This document shows positions 11,806 through 22,905 of a DNA stretch of 64,000 bases, in pieces. Source of the DNA: Imbricaverruca yamaguchii (taxonomy: Eukaryota > Arthropoda > Thecostraca > Neoverrucidae); NCBI GenBank assembly GCA_034440575.1, contig JAOTOL010001624.1:992501-1056500 (forward strand), read 5' to 3'. Numbering within the stretch: position 1 is the first letter of the stretch; each line of letters opens with the position of its first letter. Position numbers and translations under genes: made by a program. The notes below the pieces were generated by a model that saw nothing but the letters and a program-made list of their open reading frames with translations, had not been told where the DNA came from and made no database searches.

Positions 11806-12420
11806 ACACGGGGTGTGCGGCTCGGTACCGTGACGTCACAGTGCAACACGGGGTGTACGGCTCGGTACCGTGACGTCACAGTGCAACACGGGGTGTGCGG
11901 CTCGGTACCGTGACGTCACAGTGCAACACGGGGTGTGCGGCTCGGTACCGTGACGTCACAGTGCAACACGGGGTGTGCGGCTCGGTACCGTGACGTCACA
12001 GTGTAACACGGGGTGTACGGCTCGGTACCGTGACGTCACAGTGCAACACGGGGTGTACGGCTCGGTGTCGTGACGTCACAGTGTAACACGGGGTGTGCGG
12101 CTCGGTACCGTGACGTCACAGTGCAACACGGGGTGTACGGCTCGGTGTCGTGACGTCACAGTGCAACACGGGGTGTGCGGCTCGGTGTCGTGACGTCACA
12201 GTGTAATACGGGGTGTGCGGCTCGGTGTCGTGACGTCACAGTGTAACACGGGGTGTACGGCTCGGTGTCGTGACGTCACAGTGTAATACGGGGTGTGCGG
12301 CTCGGTGTCGTGACGTCACAGTGTAATACGGGGTATGTGGCTTGGTGTCGTGACGTCACAGTGTAACACGGGGTGTACGGCTCGGTGTCGTGACGTCACA
12401 GTGTAATACGGTGTGTGTGG
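11806..12420 (+). repeat. 40-bp minisatellite with a TGACGTCA palindrome in each unit
   Basis: The unit runs GTGCAACACGGGGTGTGCGG, CTCGGTACCG, TGACGTCACA. TGACGTCA occurs 15 times at exact 40-bp spacing (11831 to 12391). Early units carry GGTACCG and later ones GGTGTCG, showing directional divergence. TGACGTCA is the full cAMP-response/ATF palindrome as a known motif; function here is not shown. Confidence 0.95.
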
Positions 12421-12530
12421 CTTTGTGTCGTGACCACGCGCCACAATGTAGCACCACAGTGCGGCTCGGTGTCGTGACCACGCGCTACAATGTAGCACCA
12501 CAGTGCGGCTCGGTACCGTCACTGTACTGT
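12421..12530 (+). repeat. Two ~49-bp variant units at the end of the 40-bp array
   Basis: GACCACGCGCCACAATGTAG, CACCACAGTGCGGCTCGGTG and then TCG occur nearly twice. The array's CTCGGTGTCGTGA core is kept but TGACGTCA is replaced by TGACCACG. Confidence 0.75.
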
Positions 12531-13034
12531 GGCCGGAGCCCATGGCACTGCGTCTCATCACGCAGTGTTTACACACTGACAAACACCCGCACACCCTTAT
12601 CGGCAGCACTGTCGACAGCTGCCCCCGCACTGTGAATTCGAACGATCCCAAGGCATGCAAACACACACGATTAGCTAAACTGCATTGACCGTCCACGTCT
12701 GACTAATGGAAGAATTCGATCCGAGAACATGACAGGAGTGACCTCATTCCCTTGTTATCAAGTCTTAAACTCATGAAGTGATCAGGCTTAATAAGAGCAA
12801 CATGGGTCCATCTGAGCTATGTCTTAAACTATAGCAGAAATAAAGGGGAGATGCTGCAAGGCGAGACAAATGAAACCAACAAAGCCCAATCAAAGTCATA
12901 TCCCCGTTGTAAAGGAACAGACTAACCAACTTATCTTGCACAGTTAACTTCATGCAGCATAGTTCACTCTTCTTCACCCATGCCCCATCAATAATCTTGC
13001 CACATCTGACATCTGTCATTTACCAGCCCACTTT
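12531..13034. other. Spacer before the TTAA element
   Basis: No recognised gene. If 13039-13870 is an insertion, part of this stretch may be the continuation of the LINE at 13875-14263, but I could not match the translation to a LINE thumb region. Confidence 0.4.
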
Positions 13035-13874
13035 TTAACCCGCGCCGTCTTTCCGGTCAAATCCTCCCACCCCGTCTCGGGGGGGGTTGAAGACCCCTCT
13101 CTAAAATCCAACCTAAGCATCGCACGAAAACGAAAGCGATGTCATCGGAAAGCGAGTAGGGTCTGGGTCCATCCTCCAAAACAATTTTCCCCCAAAAGTG
13201 ACGTCACCAGGGGGCTAGATTTTCACGACTTTTCACGACTTTCATTTTGTTTTTGACTCTGGGGGTTCCTTTTGTGGATATATGAAAAAATATGTATTTG
13301 TAATGAGAAAACGACAGCGAAACCGACCAGCGCTATCATTTGTTTGGCCCCCAAAATGAAAATTATATTTTTTTTTCTTCAAAATTTCAAAATTTTGAGT
13401 TTTCAAGATTTCTTTAATTTTCCTTTTCCGATGGGTAGAGCAGGCTGAGAATCGTTGTTGGAAGTCAACTTGCCACCGAAAATGCTTACTTTAGCCAGAA
13501 TCCTCTATTTAAACTACAATTTGCCACATACGTAAAACTTATATGTAGTCAAAAACGATAAAAAGAGAAAAATTCAACTCGTACGATTTGTTGCATCCCT
13601 GAAGATAAGCAAACGCTGAAAGTTTCATTAATATATCTGTATCCGTTAAAGCGTGATGACTGGTTGAACTTTCTTGGAGGTGACCTCACTTGACCTTGAA
13701 TAACTCGTTGACCTAGATGACCTGATCTAATATCTTTGAATCAGCATGTCAAATTTATGTGGGAAAAGGTATGCCAAATTTGGGTGCGCTGCCGTGAGCC
13801 GTTCGTCCGCTATCCGCGAAAAACCTGAGGTGGGGAGGTGGTTGAGGACCCACCCCCGAGACGGGACGGGTTAA
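13035..13874. mobile_element. TTAA-flanked MITE-like element (832 bp)
   Basis: Bounded by TTAA at 13035-13038 and 13871-13874. The inner ends are CCCGCGCCGTCT on the left and, reverse-complemented, CCCGTCCCGTCTC on the right; the left end repeats CCCCGTCTCGGGGG about 35 bp inward. The interior is AT-rich, has no ORF, and contains TGACCTCACTTGACCTTG plus other TGACCT half-sites. TTAA duplication with CCC/GGG ends is the habit of piggyBac-type elements; Kolobok elements also use TTAA. On the minus strand the neighbouring LINE reads GTGGACTTAGAGGACC right up to the TTAA, consistent with insertion into that LINE. Confidence 0.5.
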
Positions 13875-14263
13875 GGTCCTCTAAGTCCACCTAACTATTG
13901 CTAGATGCATTGCTATTAATAGCCACTCCTACAAGCTTGATGTCATCAGGAAATGTAAACACGCTATTCCTCGGCCCTACCTCCATGTTGTTCACAAAGA
14001 TGACAAAGAGAAGGAAGGAACCTAGGACAGAGCCCTCTGACACTCCTCCCAGAACACACCACTTCCATTTATGCTTACATCCATTTACTTCCTTCCCCTT
14101 AACCATGCATCAGTCCAAACTATAACTTTTCCGTCAATCCCGTGCTGGTCCAATCTGTGAGCTACACGTGTGTGTGAAACTTTATCAAAAGCTTTGCTAA
14201 GGTTAAGTACGCTATCTATTTATCTATCTATGCAGTTTTGAGTGTTAACTTTTCTAGCTGCAT
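13875..14263 (-). pseudogene. LINE family 2, RT palm fragment (3' portion)
   Basis: On the minus strand (about 14070-13891) the frame reads GVSEGSVLGSFLLFVIFVNN, then MEVGPRNSVFTFPDDIKLVG, corresponding to the canonical GVPQGSVLGPLLFxIFVND and FADDIKL boxes of CR1-type RTs. The catalytic FADD is FPDD and GVPQG is GVSEG, so it is inactive. Upstream minus-strand sequence to 14263 covers the KAFDKVSHTRVAHRLDQHG-like segment with breaks. The same element continues at 17389-18300, the two halves being separated by copy A of another LINE. The family differs clearly from copies A-C. Confidence 0.65.
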
Positions 14264-14331
14264 ACTCCGTGAACTCGAGTAGGTTCGTAAAGCATGATCT
14301 CCCGGATCGAAATCCATGCTGAGTATCCCTT
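14264..14331. repeat. 68-bp target-site duplication, left copy
   Basis: Matches 17321-17388 at 64 of 68 positions (starts ACTCCGTGAACTC, ends GAGTATCCCTT). It directly abuts the 3' tail of LINE copy A. The duplicated sequence is RT coding sequence of LINE family 2. Confidence 0.85.
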
Positions 14332-17320
14332 AAAGACATAAAGACATAAAGACATAAAAGATTAGTGCAACTATGAGCCACAAGACATAATTATGGCCCT
14401 TCTTGGTTGCACTCTGTACACTCAACCAGTTGCCCACCAAATCCGTCGATCAGCCCTCCCTGTAATACTGATAAGCAAGCCCTTTATTCTTATGATGATT
14501 ATCTATGCTGTTTTTAGTTAGTTATTTTGGTTTTAGGGCGCACCGACTACAAAGGTTATTTTCCGCCCATCTATGCTGTTTCTAAAGATGTTCAATGTGT
14601 GTTACAAAATACTTACAATGGTTTCTGACAGCTGGTTCCAGTATTCTACTACCCTGTTGGTGAAGAAGGACTGTCTTAACCTTGTTCTGCTGTTGTTAAC
14701 TTTAATTTTGAATTGATGACCTTTAATTGCATCATTTCTGTTAAATTCAATCATTTCCCCAAGATATCCCCTCTCCAGACCATGGACAAATTTAAAGATC
14801 TCAATGAAATCTCCTCCCAGTCTTCTATATCTAAGTGAAAACATATTCAACTTCTTCAATCTTTCCTTATATGCCAGGTTGCTTATACCATTAACCATTT
14901 TTGTAGCCCTCTTTTGTACTCTCTCTAAAAGCCAACAATCTTTTTCATAGCTAGGAGACCAAGCTTTGATGCAGTATTCCAAATGTGGTCTGACATATGC
15001 ACAGTAAAGCTTCCTGATGACTTCCTCACTTCTTTATGATACATTCCTATTTATTTCCCCAAGCATTCTCAGTGCCTTCTTCCTGGCTTCCTTGGTCTGT
15101 TCTGATGCCCACAATTTTGTGTTTAGAATAACACCTAAATCCTTCTCCTGTTGAGTCACTGATAGCACTTGGCCACCTATCAAGCATGGAGCCTTCATAT
15201 GCTGCTTACCTACATGCATGATTTTGCACTTATGGAAATTAAATTTCATTTGCCATTCTTCGGACCACTTCACAAGCTCGTCTAAGTATTTTTGCAGCGA
15301 GATATGCTCATTTTGACCTGTTATTGCCCTGTTGTTGCCCTGATGACTTTCAAATCTTCCGCAAATTTGAAAACCTTACTGCTTAGCCACTTTCAATGTT
15401 ATTTACAAATATAATGAACAGTAATGGCCCCAGTACTGACCCCTGGGGTACTACACTAAGAACATTTTGCCATGATGACTTTGTATCGTTTAGCATCACC
15501 CTTTGTTGTCTATCTGAAATCCACAACTCTATCCATTTTAAGATGCTACCTGCAATACTATGGACCTGAAGCTGTATCATTAACCGTGTATGGGATACCT
15601 TGTCCAGGGCGTTACTAAAGTCAAAATATGCTACATCAACCTGATTTCCCTGATCAAATTGTTCTGTGGCGAAGTTAAAAAAGTCCAAGAGATTTGTGAG
15701 GCATGATCGCCCCTTCCTAAACCCATGTTGAGTATCTTGAATCAATCTGTTTCCTTCCAGATAACTAACTATTCTATCCTTGATAAATGACTCGAGTACC
15801 TTGCAGACTAGGGATGTGAGACTTACTGGCCTATGGTTTTGAACTTTCCCTCTTTCTTCTTTCTTGAAAAAAGGAACTACATTTTCCCTTTTCCATTCTG
15901 TTGGAATTTTATTTTGTGAAACAGATCTACAAAATATTATACTAAGTGGAAATGTCAGTTCCTTTTCAGCTTCCCACAATTCCGTAGCATAAATTTCAAC
16001 AGGTCCTGCTGCCTTGTTTGGTTTTATTTTCCTGACATGATTGAAAACAATATCACTATCAATAAAATCAACACCATATATCCGATCACATGTCACTGAA
16101 CTATGGTGTACGGTCGGCAGATTGGTCATATCTTCCAATGTAAACACTGATTTAAACTGCTTGCTCAGCTCCTCAACCATCTCAGTATCCCCACCCAATA
16201 CAGCCCCATTTACTTCCAGTGGACCAATTGTGCTAAAAACTTTACTCAGCTTGTAAAAATTAAAAAAAACCTTTTGCTGTCCCCATTACATTTCCTAGCT
16301 AAATCCAGTTCTTTTGCTCGCTTAGCAGCTCTGGTTTTTTGCTTCACAGTGTCCTTAGCTTCTCGATACGCCTCTAGATTTACGATATTTGAAGCTTCCT
16401 TAAGCACTCTAAATGCAGCTTTCTTAGCTTTAATTGCTTTTATCAAGTCTGGTGTAAGCCATGCTGGCTTTCCTATCCTTCTTTTGCATCTTTGCTTTTG
16501 GGGGACATGTCTAATCTACATTTTCTTTAAGTAACATTCGAACTTTTCCTACATTTCACAGGCATTTAAATTCGATAATTATTCTTCCCATCTGACAGCA
16601 CTTAAAGCCTCTCTCATGCAGTCAAAGTCTGCTCTGTTGAAATTTGTAACCTTTACCAAATTATCCTTAATATTTTCCACTACATGCGTCTTGAATTTAA
16701 CTATGTTATGGTCACTTCTTCCCAGAGTTTCTCCTACAGTCAAGTCTTGAATCAAGTCACTTAAATCTGAGAATACAAGGTCCAAGAATGAGCCATGCCT
16801 GGTAGGTTCCGTTACAAATTGGCGTAAGAACAGGTCTTGTTCACGGCATTTCTTAAACATTTTGCATGATGAAGAGCCAACACCAACATTTTCATATCCT
16901 TTTAGATTAAAGTCACCAAGAATAAGGCACTTCCTCCGAAAGTTTCTACTGATTTCCTCACAAATCACCTTGTCAAGCTCCAGTTGCTAAGAATGTGGCA
17001 GGGTTTCTGATCGGTAGAAAGCTCCTATCCTCAGTGTATTGCTGTTGCCTTTTACCACAGCGACATCAAGCCAAATGTACTCAACAGACACATTTTTATC
17101 CCCGCCTGCTACTTTTTGAGAACTGAATAAGCTATTCACATAGAGCATTACACCACCACCTTTCACTGCTGGACCCCTATTGCATGAACACATATTGTAT
17201 CCCTGGATCCCATAGTCCTGCAAGTTATCTCCAAAATACCCTTCACTGACCCATACCTCCGTAATGCAAACACAATCTGGTTCCTCCTCAGCAACATAAC
17301 ACTTGTTGCACAGCAACATA
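14332..17320 (-). mobile_element. CR1-like LINE, copy A (5'-truncated, about 3 kb)
   Basis: Non-LTR retrotransposon ORF2 read on the minus strand. Endonuclease 17319-16579 (ITEVWVSEGYFGDN, GGGVMLYV, LGDFNLKGY, GSFLDLVFSDLSD, GRSDHNIVKF). Basic linker 16446-16246. RT 16198-15383 (KPNKAAGPVEIYATE, RPVSLTSLVCKVLE, TQHGFRKGRSCLTNLL, VPQGSVLGPLLFIIFVNN). Thumb 15273-15034 (KWSEEWQMKFNFHKCKIMH). C-terminal domain 14982-14602. The 3' end is an 8-bp tail of ATGTCTTT repeated about three times, as in CR1 elements. A lost base near 15393 and FAED in place of FADD inactivate it. The first bases duplicate TATGTTGCTG, suggesting templated joining at the truncated 5' end. It lies in LINE family 2 between 68-bp duplications. 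Confidence 0.9.
14501..14583 (-). mobile_element. 53-bp retroposon-tail insertion with 15-bp TSD
   Basis: The insert 14516-14568 splits the 3' UTR of LINE copy A; copies B and C have no such insert there. It is flanked by ATCTATGCTGTTTTT (14501-14515) and ATCTATGCTGTTTCT (14569-14583). Read on the minus strand it is GGGCGG...GTGCGCCCTAAAACC ending in an AATAACTAACT tail. Two similar inserts occur at 36158-36213 and 50812-50852. Confidence 0.8.
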
Positions 17321-17388
17321 ACTCCGTGAACTCAAGTAGGTTCGTAAAGCAAGATCTCCCGGATTGAAATCCATGATGAGTATCCCTT
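17321..17388. repeat. 68-bp target-site duplication, right copy
   Basis: Partner of 14264-14331, four mismatches. It begins exactly where the endonuclease frame of copy A stops and continues uninterrupted into LINE family 2. Confidence 0.85.
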
Positions 17389-18300
17389 ATGCCTATCTAG
17401 ATGTGTCTGAACATTCTCCTTTACTAGCCTTTCTAGTACCTTGCAAATCAAGGTCAAACTGATAAGCCTATGATTTCCTAATCCACTATATTTCCACTTT
17501 TGAAAATATGTAGTACCTTTTCGTTGCACCAATCTTCAGGTACTTCAGAAAATTAGAAAGATGGCCTGAAAATGATGTTTAGGTGAACCGCTAAGCTATA
17601 AGGTACTCCAGTAAGGTCCTAGAATATGCAACGTCAGCTCCAGCAGCTTTATTTTGTTTTGTTTATCTAGACTTTCTGTGCTGTAAGATCTGCTAACTTA
17701 TATTCTGCCATAGCATACCGTTCAGGCGTATAACATGTATTTGAGTTATCTTGTACAGACTAATTAGAATTGTTTTTCATAAGCCTCGACTACATCACAA
17801 ACATCAACCACGATTTCCCTATCTATCGCCAGGGGCCCTACACTATGTTTTTTAGGCTGACTTTTGCAAGAGCTAAGAACCAAGCCTAAGCATGGCTTGT
17901 TGAACAGTCTCGAGGTAATTTAAGTTCATCCTGTCTTTTGGATTCCATAACGTACCTTCCAACTTTATATCTTGCTGTTCCGTATGCTTCTTGGCGTGCC
18001 TCAAAGTCAAGAACCTTCATGTTCTTAAATGCATGCTTCTTCGACCCCAACAAATGCTTTACTTATCTTGTCAGCCATGAAGGGCGTCTAACCTCATTCA
18101 ATCTGATTTTCCCATTACAAATAACCCTTTCTGACCTTAGAACAGTTCACCTTTTAGCACTTGCCACATTGCATAAGCATCTAAACCCAGCAATAATTCT
18201 TCCTGGTTAATTTCACCCCGGATAATTCCGAACTCATTGTAATTCCCTTCAACATAATTTTGAATATGTTCTATTGTTTCCTACTCGTCTAAGATAAGAC
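17389..18300 (-). pseudogene. LINE family 2, linker and RT finger fragment (5' portion)
   Basis: On the minus strand 17532-17332 reads NHRLISLTLICKVLERLVKE, the RPISLTxxxCKVLE finger box of CR1-type RTs. Further upstream (17870-18230) broken frames contain SCKSQPKKHSVGPLAIDREI, matching the KxxVGPLxxxxG linker motif, and RRPSWLTRISKAFVGVEEAC, matching PxWLTxEVxxAVKxKKxxF. Many stops and shifts show it is older than copy A, which is inserted in it. No endonuclease is legible upstream of 18300. Confidence 0.6.
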
Positions 18301-19139
18301 AGATATACCCAACTTAGGCAATCTAAGCTTCTTAACTTAGCCTAGAACTAGCAAGAGACACGAATTCGCCCTCCACTAACTACCTATGCCTAGGCTCTGC
18401 CTGACCAGTGTTCCTCTGGTGCCGGAGCGGAGCGCACGTGTCCGTCCGTGACGACAGCAGGACAGCGGGTGTGGCAGCGAGCAGTGGATGGGAACAGGTG
18501 ACGTAGGCATGGGCTTTGGCTGGCCACGGAGGGGCGCCACAGTTCTCAGTTATATTTCCCTCCAAGCATCTCGCAAGCATAGCATCTGCACTTTTCAATT
18601 CTTGGAGTAGGCACAGAGCATCCAGACAGAATTTCCGTCCACCCAAATTGGTTGGATGGATCTACCGTTGGACACAAAGCACAGACTGTAGCAACTTTTC
18701 GTCTCCTGTATTGAATCCAAGGTATTTTGATGCTAAGCAGATTTGGAGATGCCGACATAAACCGGTGCATACCAGGAACCTGGAAGATGCATATGCTGTC
18801 GAGACACATCAATCTTGTGCAGGAAACCATGACAGATTTGTGATTATGGATCGGGAGGTTTTCTGCATCTTAGAGATACGAGCCCATCGTTGCCTGCAAT
18901 GACGTTCGCAGTTTTTGCCATCACCTGAATGACTTTTACCCATTAATACCACTGGAATGGGGAAATCCAAAATTTGCCAGCATTTTGCCAACTCTAACTA
19001 AGTGGAAAAGACAATCAGCAACATCTCTACAGGCATACAAACTACTGACTTGTAATCTGTAAGATGTTTCTAAAAGTACCTGATAAAGGATCGCTTGACG
19101 ATTTATTTCACCTTAACATACAATTGTTATAAATGAGAA
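18301..19139. other. Unannotated spacer
   Basis: Nothing recognised. The open frame 18516-18902 (plus) has no known motif and is overlapped by frames on the other strand. Confidence 0.5.
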
Positions 19140-19545
19140 AACACAGTGACGCACCAAGCACCACACACACAACACCACACAACACCAAACAACACATACC
19201 AAACCACACACACACCACAAATGCACCACCCACACCGCACCACAATTTAGACCACACACACCTCACGCACCACATACACCACACCACACACACCAAATCA
19301 CACACTACACCACACCGCACCGCATTTTACACCACACACACCACACCACACACACTACACACCACACACACCACACCACGCACACCGCACACATGCCACA
19401 CCACATATATGCAGCGCACCACACACACCACACCACACACCGCACCACACACCGCATCAAATATACCGCACCACACATACCACATGACACATACGCACCG
19501 CACCACACACACACACACACACACCACAGAAGTCCTTGGCTGTCC
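19140..19545 (+). repeat. ACACC/CACAC-rich microsatellite-like tract
   Basis: Irregular runs of ACCACACACACC and related CA/CAC repeats over 400 bp, ending in a short pure (CA)n at about 19507-19525. Confidence 0.9.
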
Positions 19546-20059
19546 CGCCAAATACACGGCCACCCCACCAACTCTGCGGCTGTCCTGTCATCTCTGCGGC
19601 TCCCCTACCAACTCTAGCAACGGAGCTACGGTGAGGAGAGCCGAAAGCGGAAGGACACCATAGGCTGCCTATCGCTTAGGCCACTCGAACCCTCCTTCCA
19701 CCGAATCCCAATGATTTTATTTTGGTGCTGACATGAGACTTAGCGCCCTTATGTTTTGTTTTGTTTGACCGTCATTTCAGCGCTTCAATATTTCAAAAAG
19801 TCTGTCCCTTGGAGGAAACCCGAGCTCGACAGCCCCGAGTCCAACTTATGGAGCATCGCTACGGATGTCGCCCCATGTAATTTCCCTGACCCATTCTCCT
19901 TCTCCCCAGGATAGCTTCCAGATTTCACACGTAATCATCTGAAGTTCCCCACTCCTCGACCCTCAACAATGCATGGAAGATGTGTAATTACCTCGCCCTC
20001 TCGTTTCCGTCCAATCACTTTTACAATGGGCCGTCGATGGAGATCATCAACCATTGTGC
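19546..20059. other. Spacer
   Basis: No gene or repeat that I can support. Confidence 0.5.
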
Positions 20060-20897
20060 TCCTCCTGCTATAGGGCTGCTTGTTGCCACGGGTGTCGGAC
20101 TGCCTCCTGCTATAGGGCTGCTTGTTACCAGGGGTGTCGGACTGCCTCCTGCTATAGGACTGCTTGTTACCAGGGATGTTGGACTGCCTCCTGCTATAGG
20201 ACTGCTTGTTACCAGGGGTGTTGGACTGCCTCCTGCTATAGGACTGCTTGTTACCAGGGATGTTGGACTGCCTCTTGCTATAGGACTGCTTGTTACCAGG
20301 GATGTTGGACTTCCTCCTGCTATAGGACTGCTTGTTACCAGGGATGTTGGACTGCCTCCTGCTATAGGACTGCTTGTTACCAGGGATGTTGGACTGCCTC
20401 CTGCTATAGGACTGCTTGTTACCAGGGGTGTTGGACTGCCTCTTGCTATAGGACTGCTTGTTACCAGGGATGTTGGACTGCCTCCTGCTATAGGACTGCT
20501 TGCTGCCACGGGTGTCGGACTGCCTCCTGCTATAGGGCTGCTTGTTACCAGGGGTGTTGGACAGCCTCCTGCTATAGGACTGCTTGTTTACCAGGGATGT
20601 TGGACTGCCTCCTGCTATAGGACTGCTTGTTACCAGGGGTGTTGGACTGTCTCTTGCTGTAGGACTGCTTGTTACCAGGGATGTTGGACTGCCTTCTGCT
20701 ATAGGACTGATTGTTACCAGGGGAGTTGGACTGCCTCCTGCTATAGGACTGCTTGTTACCAGGGGTGTTGGACAGCCTCCTGCTATAGGACTGCTTGTTA
20801 CCAGGGGTGTTGGACAGCCTCCTGCTATAGGACTGCTTGTTACCAGGGGTGTTGGACAGCCTCCTGCTATAGGGCTGCTTGTTACCAGGGCTGTTTG
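20060..20897 (+). repeat. 42-bp minisatellite, about 20 units
   Basis: The unit runs CTGCCTCCTGCTATAGGACT, GCTTGTTACC, AGGGATGTTGGA. The period is a multiple of 3, so a 336-codon plus-strand frame (19980-20990) and a 162-codon minus frame stay open. The plus frame changes register where single-base differences occur near 20585, and no conserved protein domain is seen. I treat it as non-coding. Confidence 0.95.
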
Positions 20898-22435
20898 GAT
20901 GACAAGCGGCTGTATGCGGAAAACTTACATAGCAGAAGATTGAAGAATACCCCTACCATCAATAACCAGAAATCCACAATTGTCCTATAGTTAGAGCACT
21001 TCAGGTACTTTCTTTAACCAAAAAGTTTGTGATAATGAAGATTTCACTCAATGTAGCTTCCGCTGAAGAACTCGCTTATCGAAATTGATTAATATATCTT
21101 TCTTGCTAGGACGTCTCGCTGGTGGCGGTTTCTCCAGGCTTAATTAGGTCTGCACTTTATCTCGGGTCCCAAACTGCCCTTGCCATTCTAGGCGCTGTAT
21201 GTGCATTTTGAATGGAACTTGCAAAGGTGTAAAATAAGTGTGAAGAATGTGTCCCATTATACAGTGTTCTGTAGCAGACGCAAGGGTCGCATTCTCCCAC
21301 TGTATAGCCCCGGCACGTCGAAGCATATCATACAAGCCCCACGCCCCAGACGAGGTAACATAACATACACGCCCCACACCCCAGGCAACATAACATAGCA
21401 TACAAGCCCCACGCCCCAGACGAGATAACATGCCATACCAGCCCTATGCTCCAAACGTCTATAAACATGCATCATCTTCCATACCGAGCAAAATCATCTG
21501 TTCTCCCGGTCGGACATGATCTGTGCCGGGAACCTGACTTCTCCAAAACGGCTGGCAGTTCCGCGAATCAAACGTAGGTTTTCGAACATATTTGACGTCT
21601 TTATTTCCGGTGATACTCCATTTTAGAATGACAGTATGGGTTACATATTTCGGCATGCTTTCACGTCAGCAAACCTGTGACACAATCAATGACCCAACTA
21701 GATAACTTCCATTCAATAAATCGTCCTGAGCTCCGGATTGTCGTTTGAATCAATGGTATCGGTTCCTTGGGTGCGAAGATCGAGAGGCACACACAGCTTC
21801 CACCGTCCACTAATCAATGCTACAAGTTCTGCATCAGTATCAACAGGGGTAACCCATCAAGGATAATCCTCGTGCATCGATTTTAATCGAGTCCAAAATA
21901 TGTAGTGCAATCGGTCTCGACACCACCAAACACACGAAGACGGAGACCAACCGCACAATACTGGCCGCAACTCAGATACACTCCAAGCGCACACACATTC
22001 GCCCTCCGCTCAGCGAAGCTTGCCATCACCTAGATCCAATATAAACAAGCTGGCCGATAACCTCATGGCCGATGGCTTCCCGGCGTTCCTACCAAAACCA
22101 AGACGGTCACAGAACAGCCACGTCGACCACGGACCGGCCCAGTTTGTGCAGCAGCGCGCGCGAGTCGGCCGCTTCGGCAGCACTGCCGTGCCGGGGACCG
22201 GGGCGCCGCTCATCTGCATGCCCCGCGCCTACTCAGCCGGCCCTCTCGAGCGACTCCCCGACTGCTGGAATGCCGTTTATGGGCGAGCTGGGCGATAATG
22301 ATGCGACTGGCGGGCCGGCAGAGCCCTCACCACCCGCTCGACGGCGAATAAACAGAGCCATCACGGCGACCGGAACACGCGCTTATGAGAACACTTCATG
22401 GGCTCAGACGGACGGCTCCACGTGACGCTTCAGTC
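20898..22435. other. Spacer with a small repeat cluster at 21318-21450
   Basis: CATACAAGCCCCACGCCCCA followed by GACGAG occurs twice (21330 and 21400), with a variant between and AACATAACATA linkers. Otherwise nothing recognised. Confidence 0.5.
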
Positions 22436-22905
22436 TATAGACGGACGGCTCAACGTGGCGCTGCAGTCTATATGTGGAGGACGCACGTGGCGCTGCAGTC
22501 TATATGTGGAGGACGCACGTGGCGCTGCAGTCGAGAGGTGGAGGACGCACGTGGTGCTGCAGTCTGTATGTGGAGGACGCACGTGGTGCTGCAGTCTGTA
22601 TGTGGAGGACGCACGTGGTGCTGCAGTCTGTATGTGGAGGACGCACGTGGCGCTGCAGTCGAGAGGAGGAGAACGGACGTGGCGCTGCAGTCGAGAGGTG
22701 GAGAACGGATGTGGCACTGCAGTCTATATGTGGAGGACGCACGTGGCGCTGCAGTCGAGAGGTGGAGAACGGACGTGGTGCTGCAGTCGAGAGGTGGAGG
22801 ACGTACGTGGCGCTGCAGTCGAGAGATGGAGAACGGATGTGGCACTGCAGTCGAGAGGTGGAGAACGGATGTGGCGCTGCAGTCGAGGAGGAGAACGGAC
22901 GCGCC
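22436..22905 (+). repeat. 32-bp minisatellite with PstI and E-box motifs
   Basis: The unit runs GTGGCGCTGCAGTCTATATG then TGGAGGACGCAC. Alternate units have CGAGAGGTGGAGAACGGAC. About 14-15 units, nearly all with CTGCAG; seven junctions form the E-box CACGTG. Stop-free in several frames on both strands although the period is not a multiple of 3. Confidence 0.95.

Noticed and set aside
19735..19795. Fourth retroposon-tail insertion (TTTTG tail near AGCGCC)
   Set aside because: Flanking AGCGCCCTT and AGCGCTTC do not form a convincing duplication and the core does not match the other three.
19980..20990. 336-codon frame with a 14-residue repeat
   Set aside because: 42-bp array open in plus and minus frames; no domain and no clear exon context.
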